Below, in pieces: positions 10,392 to 20,112 of a stretch of DNA of 41,924 nucleotides. The DNA is from Rhizobium ecuadorense (GTDB lineage Bacteria > Pseudomonadota > Alphaproteobacteria > Rhizobiales > Rhizobiaceae). The stretch lies in the NCBI RefSeq assembly GCF_001187535.1, contig NZ_LFIO01000886.1, positions 1 through 41,924 of the forward strand, in the 5' to 3' direction. A model generated the notes under the pieces. That model was not told where the DNA came from. It ran no database searches and saw only the letters and a program-made list of their open reading frames with translations. How positions within the stretch are numbered: the first letter of the stretch is position 1; each line of letters starts with the position of its first letter. Both the position numbers and the translations under genes were made by a program.

Positions 10392-11387
10392 ATGAAACGC
10401 ATTCTACCTGCAGCCCTTTTCGCACTTGCTGCTGCCTGGCCCGCCGGTGCGCAGGAATCCCGGCCGCTTCGTATCGGGTGGGTCCAGGCCATGGCGAACG
10501 CGCCTGCTCTCATCGCCGAAGAGAAAGGCTACTTTCGCGAAGAGGGATTGAACGTCGAGCTCAAGGGCTTTGGCGATGGCCCCGTCATTCAGCAGGCGGT
10601 GGCGGGAGGGGAAATCGACGTGGCCTATATCGGCGCCCCGCCCGTCTATCAATGGGCCGCGCGCGGGCTCGAAGCGAAGATCATCGCCAAAGTGAATTAT
10701 GGCCAGGCAGCCTTGATCGCGAAGGCCGACGGCTCGATTCAGTCGCTCTCAGACCTCAGAGGCAAGAAGCTCGCCGGCGTCAACAGAGGCAGCGGCATGG
10801 ACGTGCTGCTGCGCGGTTTCGTCCTGAAGGAGACTGCCGGCCTCAATCCCGACGCCGACCTCCAATTGTCGCAGATGCCGGTGGGCAACATGAACGCCGC
10901 CCTTGATACAGGGGTCGTCGATGCTGCCTTCTCGTGGGAGCCCTTCATCAGCCAGTCGGTGCTCCGTGGCACGGGCCGAGTCGTCTTCGACGTGAACGGC
11001 GCTCTTCCCGGCTATCCATGGTATGTCGTGGCAGCACCTTCAAAGACGCTGAAAGAGCGGCCGGACGATCTTGTCAAGCTGCTGCGGGCCAATGCCAAAG
11101 CCGTCGCCTTTCTGCGGGAGCATCCCGAGGAGGCCAATCGGATCATTGCACAGAGTTTTAAGCTGGAGCCCGTGAAGGCCGCGGAGGGAACCATCGTTCC
11201 GCCGGAAGCGATTGTCGCCGAGGCCAGGAAACGCCTCGGCTGGTCCGCAGAAATCGAGCCGTCCGACCGCGCCTTCATCCAGCGGCTCATCAACTACTCC
11301 GTCGATCTCGGCATCCTCAACAAGCCATTGAATGTCGACGACATCATTGACGACAGTTTTGCCGCCAAAGCGGCTGCCCAGCGGTGA
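10392..11387 (+). CDS. Periplasmic substrate-binding protein of ABC importer (SsuA/NrtA/TauA type)
   Basis: A 331-residue protein with a classic signal peptide (MKRILPAALFALAAAWPAGA, cleavage near residue 21), then the type-II periplasmic-binding fold opening RIGWVQAMANAPALIAEEKG and FREEGLNVEL, as in aliphatic sulfonate, nitrate and taurine binders. Later motifs include VAYIGAPP and VVDAAFSWEPF. It captures substrate in the periplasm for the adjacent permease. The ligand is unknown: these proteins bind sulfonates, nitrate, pyrimidine precursors or phthalate-like compounds. The start ATG has AGGGGA about seven bases upstream. Confidence 0.92.
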   Translation: MKRILPAALFALAAAWPAGAQESRPLRIGWVQAMANAPALIAEEKGYFREEGLNVELKGFGDGPVIQQAVAGGEIDVAYIGAPPVYQWAARGLEAKIIAKVNYGQAALIAKADGSIQSLSDLRGKKLAGVNRGSGMDVLLRGFVLKETAGLNPDADLQLSQMPVGNMNAALDTGVVDAAFSWEPFISQSVLRGTGRVVFDVNGALPGYPWYVVAAPSKTLKERPDDLVKLLRANAKAVAFLREHPEEANRIIAQSFKLEPVKAAEGTIVPPEAIVAEARKRLGWSAEIEPSDRAFIQRLINYSVDLGILNKPLNVDDIIDDSFAAKAAAQR

Positions 11388-11397
11388 GATCCGATCG

Positions 11398-12168
11398 ATG
11401 AAGAAATTGACAGCGCGGCGGCGTTTTCCGCAGCCGTCCTGGCGCTGGGCAGCGCTTCCCTTCCTGCTTGCCGTGTGGAGCCTCGCAGCCAGCAGGGTCC
11501 CATCTTACGTCCTGCCACAGCCCTGGGAGGTGGCAGCGGAGGGACTGCGCTGGATCGAATCCGGCGAACTCGGCCGCCAGTTTCTGGCCAGCTTGTTGCG
11601 TGAATTCGGCGGCTTCGGCGCGGCGATCCTGGCGGCCGTGCTCATCGGCGTGTCTGCCGGACTTTGGCGGCCGTTCCGTGAGTTCGTCCAGCCTCTGCTC
11701 GGCCTTTTCATGGCGATCCCTCCGATTGCCTGGGCGCCGCTCTCCCTGATCTTCTTCGGCCTCGGATATCTGTCGATCGCCGTGGTCATATTCATCGCAT
11801 CGGCCTTTCCGATGGCGGTGACAATCCAGGAAGGCGTGCTTTCGATCGGCGGCGGGGAGGTGCGCGCAGCCCGCATTCTCGGGGCCAAACGGTTTCAACT
11901 GCTGGCCCATGTGTATCTTCCTGCCTCCCTCCCCTTTCTGACCGCCGCATTGCGCATCGGCTTCGCGCAGGCGTGGCGGGCGCTCGTGGCGGCCGAGATG
12001 ATCGGCGCCTCCCAGGGGATCGGCTGGATGGTCGCGATGGGGGGACAGGTCGGCAATTCGGCGCAGGTGCTTCTCGGCATCACGCTGATCGGACTCACCG
12101 CGTGGCTCATGGAGAGCCTCGTATTTCGACGGATAGAGCGCCGCTACGAAAGCTGGCGCGGACAATAA
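11398..12168 (+). CDS. ABC transporter permease (SsuC/TauC family)
   Basis: A 256-residue inner-membrane protein with about six hydrophobic segments and the EAA loop (EGVLSIGGGEVRAARILGAK near residue 145, then YLPASLPFL), the contact point for the ATPase. This is the single-permease class that works as a homodimer in sulfonate, nitrate and taurine importers. The frame is open back to 11332, inside the binding-protein gene; the ATG at 11398 (MKKLTARRRF) is chosen because it starts ten bases after that gene's stop and gives the normal short basic N-terminus before the first membrane segment. Confidence 0.92.
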   Translation: MKKLTARRRFPQPSWRWAALPFLLAVWSLAASRVPSYVLPQPWEVAAEGLRWIESGELGRQFLASLLREFGGFGAAILAAVLIGVSAGLWRPFREFVQPLLGLFMAIPPIAWAPLSLIFFGLGYLSIAVVIFIASAFPMAVTIQEGVLSIGGGEVRAARILGAKRFQLLAHVYLPASLPFLTAALRIGFAQAWRALVAAEMIGASQGIGWMVAMGGQVGNSAQVLLGITLIGLTAWLMESLVFRRIERRYESWRGQ

Positions 12169-12180
12169 CGGACCTCTCCC

Positions 12181-14553
12181 ATGACAGAGACTTTGCAGCG
12201 AAAGGCGTCCCAAGCCGCTGTGCATTCCCCCGCTGGCCTTGCCACCTTCTTCGACACGCTTCCCTTCCTCGGCCGTCTCACCTGTCAGCGACAGACGCTG
12301 ATTGCCGGCGATTGGACCGAACTGGAACTCGTCTATGAGGTTGGCGCAGTCGGCCTTGCGGACGGCGCATGGCTGAAGCTCGCCTTCAAATTCTATTCCG
12401 ACTGGGCGCTGTTCCAGACGACGGACCCGACGGGCGCCAACTACGTTTCCGCCGAATATCACGCCGGGCCGCTGGTCCCTGGCCAGAGCCCGGCGACGGT
12501 GCAGGCGCTGAAGGTACGCTTCGACCAGAAGGGACACGAGCGCCCCTTCCAGAAGGCCGTCATCATCGATGTCGTCGATGGCTATATCAATCCCGGCGAC
12601 AGGATCGTCATTCGTCTCGGCGACCGGCGCCAGGGAGGCGCCGGCACGCGCGTGCAGACCTTCGTGGAAAAGGCGTTCCGATTCCGGCTGTTCATCGATC
12701 CGCTGGGCAGCTCGAAATTTGCCGAAGTGCCGGGCGACTGCAGGCTCGAAATCCTGGCCGGTCCACCCCACGCCTTTCAGGTCATTGCGCCACGCCTTGT
12801 TGGCCTCGGCGAAACCGCCGACGCGATCGTGCGCATCGACGACATATGGGGAAACACCTGCCGTAACCGCAATTTGCGGGGCACGCTCGTGATCACCGCT
12901 CCGGACGCGACCCAACGCACGGAGCCGATCGCACTAGCCGCAGAGGATTGGACATTCGCGCGGATTTCCGGCCTTTCCTTCACCGAAACCGGCGAGTGGA
13001 AACTGGAAGCACGGCTGGACGACGAAACCTTCGTCGCCGCGGCCGTCGCCTATGTACAGAGTGAGGAAGAGACCTTGCGTCCTCTCTACGCGGATCTGCA
13101 CGTCCATTCCGACGACACCGTCGGGACCAACGACGCGACCTATAACCTCACTTATGGACGCGACATCGCCGGGCTTGACGTGGTGGGCTACACCGTCAAC
13201 GATTTCAACATCACCGAAGCGAATTGGGATAAGGCCGTGGAGATTATCCATGGCCTTAACGAGCCCGGCCGCTTCGTCTGCTATCCTGGCACCGAATGGT
13301 GCGGCAACTCCGCAGCCGGCGGCGACCGCAATGTCGTCTTCCTACGCGACGGTAAACCCCGCTTCCCGTTTGACAAAGAGGGGCGGTCTCTTCGCTCTTT
13401 CGAATGGAACGAGACGACGGCTGGAACGATCCGGCCGGGCATCTGGCCTGTAGACCGGCTCCATGCCGCCTATGAGGACGATCCAGAGGGCCATTTGCTG
13501 ATCCCACATGTGGGCGGCCGGCGCTGCATTCTGGATTGGAACCATCCGGAGCTGGAACGGCTCATTGAAATTGGTTCCGCCTGGGGACAATTCCACTGGC
13601 TCTACACCGAGGCGCTCGCACGCGGATACAGGGTCGGCGCCTCGGCGGCGAGCGACGAGCACCAAGGCCGATGCGGCGGCGGCGCGCCGGCAACCGGAAC
13701 TTTCGGTTCGCGCGGCGGACTGACCGGCGTCATCGCCGACCGCTTCGACCGTGCCGGCGTCGGGAACGCACTCCGGGCGCGGCGCACCTTCGCCACCACC
13801 GGCGAACGCAGTTTTGCTGTTCTGTCCCAGGGACAGCGTTTCATGGGCGAGGTATTCGATGCCGAACTTGACGAGCCGCTCTCCTACCGTCTGCTCGGCC
13901 ATGCCGGCTGGGAAGAGGTTCAACTCTATGATGGCGATCGCCTCGTGTGGAGCCGCGATCTGCATGCGGAGGCTGGCTTCAGCGAACGCAGCGTGCGTGT
14001 CCGTTTCGGCGGCGCGCGCATCAAGGATCGCTATCGGGCGGCTTATTGGAGTGGTGATGTCGCCGTGACCGGAGTAGCGCTTCTCGATGCGCGCGGAGTG
14101 GGCTTTGACCACCCCGAACAGAGCGTATGGCGTACCGGACTGGGCAAGCTCGGCTTTAGAACGGCAACACACGGCGATGTCGACGGGATCGAGCTCACGC
14201 TTTCCGACCTAACCGATGCCCACATCACGATTGCCGCAAACCTTCATGGCTACAGCAAGATCGGTGACCCGCTGCAGCCGCCACCGCATGTGCATGCTCC
14301 CGAAGCAAGGCTGGAAGTCAATGGGAAGGATCTGATCGCGAAGGGCTCGGTCACACTCGATCTACTAGGCGTCGAGTTGCGCCTGATCGTGGAAAGGGTT
14401 ACCGACCGACCGCTGCCGAGAGATCTTGCGGGTGAGATATTGCTGTATGAACTGAAGCTCGATCCAGAACGCGAACATCCGTTGTTCATAACGGCGCGGC
14501 AGCGGGACCAATCCCGAATTTGGACATCTCCGCTGTTCTTGACGCCTCGGTAA
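12181..14553 (+). CDS. Large PHP-type (DUF3604-like) metallohydrolase candidate
   Basis: A 790-residue cytoplasmic-looking protein without signal peptide. The first ~300 residues look like beta-sandwich material. Then comes a PHP-like metal-binding core: YADLHVHSD with His307 and His309, PGTEW with Glu372, IPHVGG with His443, and ASDEH with Asp492 and His494. These match the order of metal ligands in PHP-fold phosphoesterases/amidohydrolases and in DUF3604 proteins. The last ~250 residues again look beta-rich. It begins 12 bases after the permease gene, so it is part of the importer operon, and probably acts on the imported compound or a product of it. The reaction is unknown; the fold assignment is moderate. 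Confidence 0.65.
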   Translation: MTETLQRKASQAAVHSPAGLATFFDTLPFLGRLTCQRQTLIAGDWTELELVYEVGAVGLADGAWLKLAFKFYSDWALFQTTDPTGANYVSAEYHAGPLVPGQSPATVQALKVRFDQKGHERPFQKAVIIDVVDGYINPGDRIVIRLGDRRQGGAGTRVQTFVEKAFRFRLFIDPLGSSKFAEVPGDCRLEILAGPPHAFQVIAPRLVGLGETADAIVRIDDIWGNTCRNRNLRGTLVITAPDATQRTEPIALAAEDWTFARISGLSFTETGEWKLEARLDDETFVAAAVAYVQSEEETLRPLYADLHVHSDDTVGTNDATYNLTYGRDIAGLDVVGYTVNDFNITEANWDKAVEIIHGLNEPGRFVCYPGTEWCGNSAAGGDRNVVFLRDGKPRFPFDKEGRSLRSFEWNETTAGTIRPGIWPVDRLHAAYEDDPEGHLLIPHVGGRRCILDWNHPELERLIEIGSAWGQFHWLYTEALARGYRVGASAASDEHQGRCGGGAPATGTFGSRGGLTGVIADRFDRAGVGNALRARRTFATTGERSFAVLSQGQRFMGEVFDAELDEPLSYRLLGHAGWEEVQLYDGDRLVWSRDLHAEAGFSERSVRVRFGGARIKDRYRAAYWSGDVAVTGVALLDARGVGFDHPEQSVWRTGLGKLGFRTATHGDVDGIELTLSDLTDAHITIAANLHGYSKIGDPLQPPPHVHAPEARLEVNGKDLIAKGSVTLDLLGVELRLIVERVTDRPLPRDLAGEILLYELKLDPEREHPLFITARQRDQSRIWTSPLFLTPR

Positions 14554-14631
14554 TGATGCTCCTAAAACAGGTTTTACAAGTCGCAGCTTGGGCGGCCAAT
14601 CGAGGACGCCCACGTCAAAGGCCACCCGCCG

Positions 14632-15534
14632 TCATCGAGCGCAATCGGCTGATATGGGCGTGCCCAAGGGGTCCATGAGGATGAAATTCGCGGAAACATT
14701 GTGGGGGGTTGTGGCTAACCAGCGCTCTGTCGAAAAATACGTCTTCGTCCTCACCTGCGAATCCGAAGTCGCCTTAAGACCAAGAACAAAATTAAAGTTA
14801 TTTCCACTGCCGGCTTCGCGCGTGAAGCTGAGATAGGAGCCGAATCGTTCGTCTTCGACATTTCGAAGGTTTTGGATCGACGCAAGGGTATCCTCGAAAT
14901 CACGCCAGCACGCCTGCTTCACAATGATCTCGAAAATACGCAGGACGGCCGGGGCGAGACGCCCCTGCGCATCTGTCGTCGGCCCAATGACCTTGGCGCG
15001 GATCTCAAGAACATCGCCCATTTCATTTCCACGAACCTTGAGGAAGGTGGAACTGAGGGGACGCACCTCGTCCCTTTCGTAGATGCGCTGAAAATAACAT
15101 TCATAACTGCGATTGCGCATCGATGCGGCTTTCCATTCGCTCATCTCGATGCCGGCCTCTCGAAGAGCACCGCAAATAGTCGGCCCCGAGATGCGCCACA
15201 TCCGCAGAAACTGACCGGCCAGTTCCGGCTTCGGGACTTCGATCAGGTGCAGCGGTATAGACATCGGCGGGAGAGAAAAAGGAGCCGCCATATCGGGGCC
15301 GACGGCTATGGGCGCTGATCGGGCAGCCTTATTGAGAGCTCGATCTTCAATGAGCCCGACCGGATCTTCGCTGTGTTGGATTTCACGGTAAAAAACAACG
15401 ATGCCTGCAAGAAGCAAAACGCATATCAAAAGCACTGACCAAAGCAACCGGCGGCTGTTGCTCCGCAACACGGAATTCCAGCGCCGAAGCCGGATGTCGC
15501 GAGGCGGATCGACTGCTGATAACACTTTATCCAC
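14632..15534 (-). CDS. Membrane-anchored protein of unknown function, possibly DUF6030-type
   Basis: A 300-residue protein with one hydrophobic anchor (residues ~31-49, LLWSVLLICVLLLAGIVVF) after a basic N-terminus, so most of it should face the periplasm. The outer part contains several spaced cysteines (ICGALREAGIEM, ECYFQRIYERD, QACWRDFED) that may form disulfides. It resembles rhizobial proteins of unknown function found near exopolysaccharide genes; I believe this is the DUF6030 family but cannot confirm it. The start is GTG with GAGGTC about seven bases upstream. It is at the boundary between the ABC/PHP operon and the polysaccharide island. Confidence 0.75.
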   Translation of the reverse strand: MDKVLSAVDPPRDIRLRRWNSVLRSNSRRLLWSVLLICVLLLAGIVVFYREIQHSEDPVGLIEDRALNKAARSAPIAVGPDMAAPFSLPPMSIPLHLIEVPKPELAGQFLRMWRISGPTICGALREAGIEMSEWKAASMRNRSYECYFQRIYERDEVRPLSSTFLKVRGNEMGDVLEIRAKVIGPTTDAQGRLAPAVLRIFEIIVKQACWRDFEDTLASIQNLRNVEDERFGSYLSFTREAGSGNNFNFVLGLKATSDSQVRTKTYFSTERWLATTPHNVSANFILMDPLGTPISADCAR

Positions 15535-16074
15535 GGCGCGACCTCACAAGCAAAATCGGAGCGGATGCGAGTTCGAGCCCAGTCAGCCTCGATCCTGTTT
15601 GCGACCGACCGGTGTCGGTCGGCGCGTGAACCAATCAGCCCCTGCCGGCAATTCCTTCTGAGGTGAAAAACGGTACAGTCTGTCCGACTCAGCCTTCGAC
15701 ACCGCGAGTGTGAGGTCGTGTGTGGGGGGCGTCAAGCAGCAACCCCGGCGGACGGCGTTCGCCCCCCAAAAATTCGCGCGGAAGAGCGCATCGGCGACCC
15801 CTCAGGACAACAATACCAGCTAGTGTCGCGAAAACTGCGGTGGCCCGCAGTGGAGATGCTCAGCGTCGCATGTCTAACTGGCTGGCGACGTCCCGTCTCT
15901 GATCCGTCGTCGCTACATCAGCGCGAGCGATGGTTTTTGTAACCGAACATTGGAATAGCAATGTCATGCTGCCTGTCGCGGCTGGTGTCGGAGTTTCCGT
16001 GGGCTGCTTCGCCTTGGAATACTTCACCGTCCAACGCGCGTACACGCGGCTTCGGCGGTGTGTCTCTTGGGCCG
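15535..16074. other. 540-base intergenic stretch with two strong stem-loops
   Basis: No convincing gene is present; the short open frames have no recognisable content. Two hairpins stand out: CCGACCG-GTGT-CGGTCGG at 15605-15622, and GGGGGGCG (15724-15731) pairing with CGCCCCCC (15760-15767) across 28 bases. Neither is followed by a T run on the strand that would matter, so neither looks like a normal terminator. The right part (to 16074) follows the flippase stop on the minus strand; the left part should hold the promoter of the 15534 gene. Confidence 0.6.
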
Positions 16075-17568
16075 CTACGTGCCGACTCTGGGTAGCCGGA
16101 TTACGCGGGGCCCGCGGCGAACGAACTGGAGCAAATCCAACGCTTCTCGTTCGGGGCCCGCAGGCTTGCCGCTTGCCAGCCAAAGTACGAGGCTTGCCCC
16201 GAAATAGCCGATCCCGCCGATTGGTATCATGATCGCCAGTTGCAGGGACTCTGACCCGTCGGTGATCATGAGGCCGACGCCCCAGACACATCCAGCCATA
16301 ACCAGCGCGGCGACGATCGAACGCCAGCAGGCGAGAAGCTGAGCCCTCACTGACACGCCGGTGAGACGCCTCGCCAGGAAGACATACATCAGGATGCCGA
16401 TCGCGGCGCTGATGCATCGCGCGTACAGAAGACCAGCCAGCCCACCCCAGACCAGGCCCGCGAAAATCAGGGGAATGCGCACGAAGATGAAAGCGAGGTC
16501 AAGCTGAAACAGCGACCGCGTGCAGCCGAGGCCCATTGCCAAGGGAGTCACCGGCATTTTAAAGGCGGCGATGGCGAAGACCGCGCCCAACACCTGAGCC
16601 ACCAGCACGGCCGAGGACCACGCCGGGCCAAGGACCATGGTGATGAAGGGCTCGGCAACCAGCGCGAACCCAATGCCTACCGGCAGCGCCGCCGCAACAA
16701 GCAGGCCTTGGGATCGAAGGAATGCATGCCGCAGGCGTTCAGGATCGTCCTGAAGCCGTGCAAAGACTGGGAAGAGCAAGCCTGCGATCGGCGCCGTCGA
16801 TTCACGTACTGGCAGCGAGGCAAGCCTGTCGCCTACGGTGTACTGGCCGAGAGGGCCGGCGCCCAGCATCGCGCCAAGCGCAAGCTGGTCGGCGCGCCAG
16901 TTGACCTCATTGAGACCGGAGCTGAGCGCCACCCACCCGGAGAACGAGAACAGATTTCTCCAGTGAGCAAACGAAATGCGCGGCATATAAGGAAGCAGGA
17001 CGTACGACATGATCACACCGGCCACCTGCGAGGCGAGCGTGCCGATCACGAGCGCCCAGTAGCTGCGAAGAATCAGGGCGAGGACGACGGCGACGACCAC
17101 GCCAACCACCTTGTTGATCAGGTCGATGAATATCTCTTGGTGAAAGGAAAGGCGCCGCCGGAAGTCCACAAGCCGGGGGTTCACGAGGCCGCTGATCAGC
17201 GTGCCGCCTCCAAGCGCGAAGAATATACCGATCAGACGGTCGTCCTGATAGGCCCATGCGACGGGATAACCTGCGCTAACCAGCAGGACGGCGATCGCCG
17301 CCGCGCGCAGCATGTTCAGTGTCCATGCCGTATTGTAATGCTCTCGCTGCGGGCTCTTGTGCTGGATGAGGGCCGAACTGAGCGAAAGTTCGGTTATGGC
17401 CGCGATGATCGAAAGGACGATAGTCGCGAGGCTCACTACGCCGAAATCGGCAGGTGATAGCAGTCGAGCCAGTGCCAGCATGCTGACCACGCCCAGAAGA
17501 TTTGAGACGACGCGTCCGCTGGCGGTCCACATTGCCCCGACACTCAGTTGTTTGCGTACACCTTCCAA
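16075..17568 (-). CDS. Polysaccharide flippase of the PST family (Wzx/ExoT-like)
   Basis: A 497-residue membrane protein with about twelve to fourteen hydrophobic segments. The opening GAMWTASGRVVSNLLGVVSMLALARLLSPADFGVVSLA is the N-terminal signature of PST-type lipid-linked oligosaccharide flippases (WzxC, AmsL, ExoT), as is the YNTAWTLNMLRAAAIA region near residue 80. It would move undecaprenyl-linked repeat units across the inner membrane. The start is TTG with AGAGGAAAC about six bases upstream; an ATG twelve codons further in is an alternative. It is the only intact flippase in the window, since a second one at 24721-25424 is broken. Confidence 0.92.
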   Translation of the reverse strand: MEGVRKQLSVGAMWTASGRVVSNLLGVVSMLALARLLSPADFGVVSLATIVLSIIAAITELSLSSALIQHKSPQREHYNTAWTLNMLRAAAIAVLLVSAGYPVAWAYQDDRLIGIFFALGGGTLISGLVNPRLVDFRRRLSFHQEIFIDLINKVVGVVVAVVLALILRSYWALVIGTLASQVAGVIMSYVLLPYMPRISFAHWRNLFSFSGWVALSSGLNEVNWRADQLALGAMLGAGPLGQYTVGDRLASLPVRESTAPIAGLLFPVFARLQDDPERLRHAFLRSQGLLVAAALPVGIGFALVAEPFITMVLGPAWSSAVLVAQVLGAVFAIAAFKMPVTPLAMGLGCTRSLFQLDLAFIFVRIPLIFAGLVWGGLAGLLYARCISAAIGILMYVFLARRLTGVSVRAQLLACWRSIVAALVMAGCVWGVGLMITDGSESLQLAIMIPIGGIGYFGASLVLWLASGKPAGPEREALDLLQFVRRGPRVIRLPRVGT

Positions 17569-17846
17569 CGTTGTTTCCTCTCTTACGCCTACAGTGCTAA
17601 TGCGGTGCAGTTCTCGGGAGAAATATTCATCGGGCCGCGATGTCCAGCTATGTCTTGCTGGAAGTATAAGACGAACGAAAGGTCAGGTACATCGCAACGC
17701 TGACGGCTGAGGCAGAAGAAACAGCGAAGCCAAAATCCCAGGGCTAGGCAAGTACTCACTGGATCGGTCGCAGCCTCATTGAAGAGCTGAAAAATGTTGA
17801 TCTGATTCATCGCAAGACCATGTCAGTCGCTTTCTTCAACAGCCTG

Positions 17847-18875
17847 CTAGACCGGGGTGCTCCGGGCGACGGTACGCGCAATCTCAAGGGCTTCCTCATG
17901 TGTGTCGGCCCAGTGGACGGTGCTGTAGTTTCGACCTGTGTACTCGTACACAGCGCGGTTCTTGCCGAAGCGGTCGGGCAGCAGCACGCTGTGCTGCGAA
18001 CGCAGGGCGCAGAGAATGTGTGGGTGCATGCGGTCCGTAACCAGCACCTTACCGGTATCCAGCCTGCGGTTGCCGCTCGCGAGAACGTAGCGCGCAAAGC
18101 GATCGTAGCTGCCGGCAATCTGCCTATTGGCGATCGAACGGAGCGTTGGCGCCAGTTTGCGGACGCGGGAGAAGAAGCGCCCTGGAAACAGAACCCGCAT
18201 GGCCGCGGGATCATCGTGCGTCCAGTCGAACACTTCGACATCACTTGGTGCGAGGGATCCGACGCCCTCCATATCGTCGCGGGCGAGCCAGATGACATCG
18301 TGATCGGGCGCGGCGTGCCTTGGCTGCGGCGGGAGGAGCAGCGCGGAATCGTGGACCGTCTCCACATGGACGTTGCCGGGGAATACGTTGCGCGCTGACT
18401 CAGCGCTGACCGGGTCCCTGGCCAAAAGTACAGCATTGCGATGATTTCCGAAGATCGTGCTCGCCTCGCGGCGGTCCTCGTCGTCGGCGAACAGCATGGT
18501 CGACGGCAGCGACACGAGGCGATTATTGGGGCACGCCTCGGCGACGATGCGCTTGACCTCTGCGTGGCGCGGCCATAGGCGCGAGACCGTGACTCCGCCC
18601 GAGAAGAGTATCGTGCCGTCCCCGACAGCGCGAATCATTTGCTGAAGATCGAGGTTATGCCCATGCGCCGTATAGGCGATGGGCGCATTACGTTGCTTCA
18701 AGTAGTCCATGGCGGCCACCCACATCATGTGGTTGCCGACATTGAAGTCGAACGGGAACTGCAGAAGCGCTACAGGCTGGCATTCGGGGATGTATCGGTC
18801 GAGACACTCGCGAATCGCTCGCGCCTGCTGCGCCTTTTGCGCCGCGTCGTTAGGCGAAAGTGCTGTACCGATCAT
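17847..18875 (-). CDS. Polysaccharide pyruvyl transferase family protein (ExoV-like)
   Basis: A 342-residue protein of the family that adds ketal pyruvate to sugars of exopolysaccharides, using phosphoenolpyruvate. Family features: ALLQFPFDFNVGNHMMW at the N-terminus, the GGVTVSRLWPRH stretch, DPVSAESARN in the middle, and VTDRMHPHILCALRSQHSVLLPD near the C-terminus, which carries the conserved H-P-H segment. The frame is open back to 19034, but the ATG at 18875 has GAGGG nine bases upstream and the extra N-terminus is not conserved-looking, so the shorter form is chosen. Same orientation as the methyltransferase gene upstream, with a 278-base gap. Confidence 0.87.
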   Translation of the reverse strand: MIGTALSPNDAAQKAQQARAIRECLDRYIPECQPVALLQFPFDFNVGNHMMWVAAMDYLKQRNAPIAYTAHGHNLDLQQMIRAVGDGTILFSGGVTVSRLWPRHAEVKRIVAEACPNNRLVSLPSTMLFADDEDRREASTIFGNHRNAVLLARDPVSAESARNVFPGNVHVETVHDSALLLPPQPRHAAPDHDVIWLARDDMEGVGSLAPSDVEVFDWTHDDPAAMRVLFPGRFFSRVRKLAPTLRSIANRQIAGSYDRFARYVLASGNRRLDTGKVLVTDRMHPHILCALRSQHSVLLPDRFGKNRAVYEYTGRNYSTVHWADTHEEALEIARTVARSTPV

Positions 18876-19153
18876 GTGCGCCAACCCTCGATTATGCACT
18901 GCCGCGATTGGCGAATGCTGGAACCTCTCTTTTAGCGCCCTACCAGGTGACAAACCGGCGCACGCCCTCTTGGACACTGTCATCCGCACCGCGCTGGAGG
19001 AGCGCTTACAGGCGCCCGAGCGAAGTGACGCCAACGATTGCTGGTCTTGCGAATTGGATCTTTGGCGCCGCGGTAGGCATCGATTCTCGAAGTCCTTTCT
19101 GTGTCCAGTGCAGGAGGTGCCGTCCCAAAAATGTCTTCTTGGACGGAGAAGGT

Positions 19154-19900
19154 TCAGTGCGTTCGGGTCACAAGCATGTGTCCAGCCGAGACGTCAAAGT
19201 CCAGTCCCTCCCGTCCTGCGCGAGAGAAGTAATCGTCTGCCGCCTTTCGGCACCCAGACCAATCCGAATAGGCGCGAAGTGCGACAGCGCCGCCGACGAT
19301 GAGATGAGGCATAACCCGCTCTAGACAGGCGCTGACAGGCTCGTACCAATCAACATCGATATTGGCCAAAGCGACCGGCTCGGCGACTGTAAGCGTGTCT
19401 TGCACCTTACCCTTTATCAGCTGGACGTTGTTGGACTCGACAGGATAACCAAACCTAGCGAAGTTGTTCGTCACCGTCGCCATCAGGTCATCATTATAGA
19501 GATAGTATTGCTCGCCTCCAAGGCCGACGGCTTTGCCGGCAGCGATTTCAGCGTACCGAGCTTTCATGTCGTCGCCATCGTGCTCCGAAGGCGGAGGGAG
19601 CATCTCGAACAGGTCGTACACACGCATAGCGCGCTGAGGCGACTTGGCGGAACACATGAGAATTGCTGAACCGCCGCGCGCGCAACCTGCCTCAATGATC
19701 AAGGCTCCGCTCGGGGCGGTACGACGAACTACCTCAAGCAATTGATGAAGTTGACGATCAGTCGTGTAAGAAAGGTATTCGGTGCGCACCCTTGACCAAG
19801 CCTGTCGAACCGCCCCTGGGTAGGCGGTCCGACGGGCGCGTTCCAAAAGCGCGTTGAGGCGCCAACGCGCCCCACGCGCAACTCTATCTACTACTTTCAT
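19154..19900 (-). CDS. SAM-dependent methyltransferase of the TylF/MycF family
   Basis: A 248-residue class I methyltransferase. The SAM-binding strand is IIEAGCARGGSAI (about residues 68-80), followed by VYDLFEMLPPP, and the metal/substrate region LANIDVDWYEPVSACLE with the Asp pair that TylF-type O-methyltransferases use. Such enzymes methylate sugar hydroxyls, consistent with decoration of the polysaccharide. A GGGGCG stretch precedes the ATG at useful spacing. The gene is the first of a minus-strand pair with the pyruvyl transferase. Confidence 0.87.
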   Translation of the reverse strand: MKVVDRVARGARWRLNALLERARRTAYPGAVRQAWSRVRTEYLSYTTDRQLHQLLEVVRRTAPSGALIIEAGCARGGSAILMCSAKSPQRAMRVYDLFEMLPPPSEHDGDDMKARYAEIAAGKAVGLGGEQYYLYNDDLMATVTNNFARFGYPVESNNVQLIKGKVQDTLTVAEPVALANIDVDWYEPVSACLERVMPHLIVGGAVALRAYSDWSGCRKAADDYFSRAGREGLDFDVSAGHMLVTRTH

Positions 19901-20112
19901 AACGCCCCATCTCCCCGCAACAGCGTCCGCCTCGGCGAAGCCTTACTGAACTCCCTACGACTCCCCTTGGCGGGGGAAGCCCGCTAGCGTCGTGCCTTGC
20001 CCTTCTCATCGACGTACTCGTCGTTGGCAAAGCTGATCTGTTTTCATGATACGATCATCTCCGGTCCTCACTCACATACCTTCAAAGCGTTGACGGATAA
20101 CTTGGCGGTTCA

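Noticed and set aside
11344..12915. 523-residue minus-strand frame over the permease and PHP genes
   Set aside because: Antisense shadow; composition typical of the complementary frame, no domain.
15605..15767. Strong stem-loops as rho-independent terminators
   Set aside because: No T run after the 3' arm on a strand that leaves a gene; listed only as structure.
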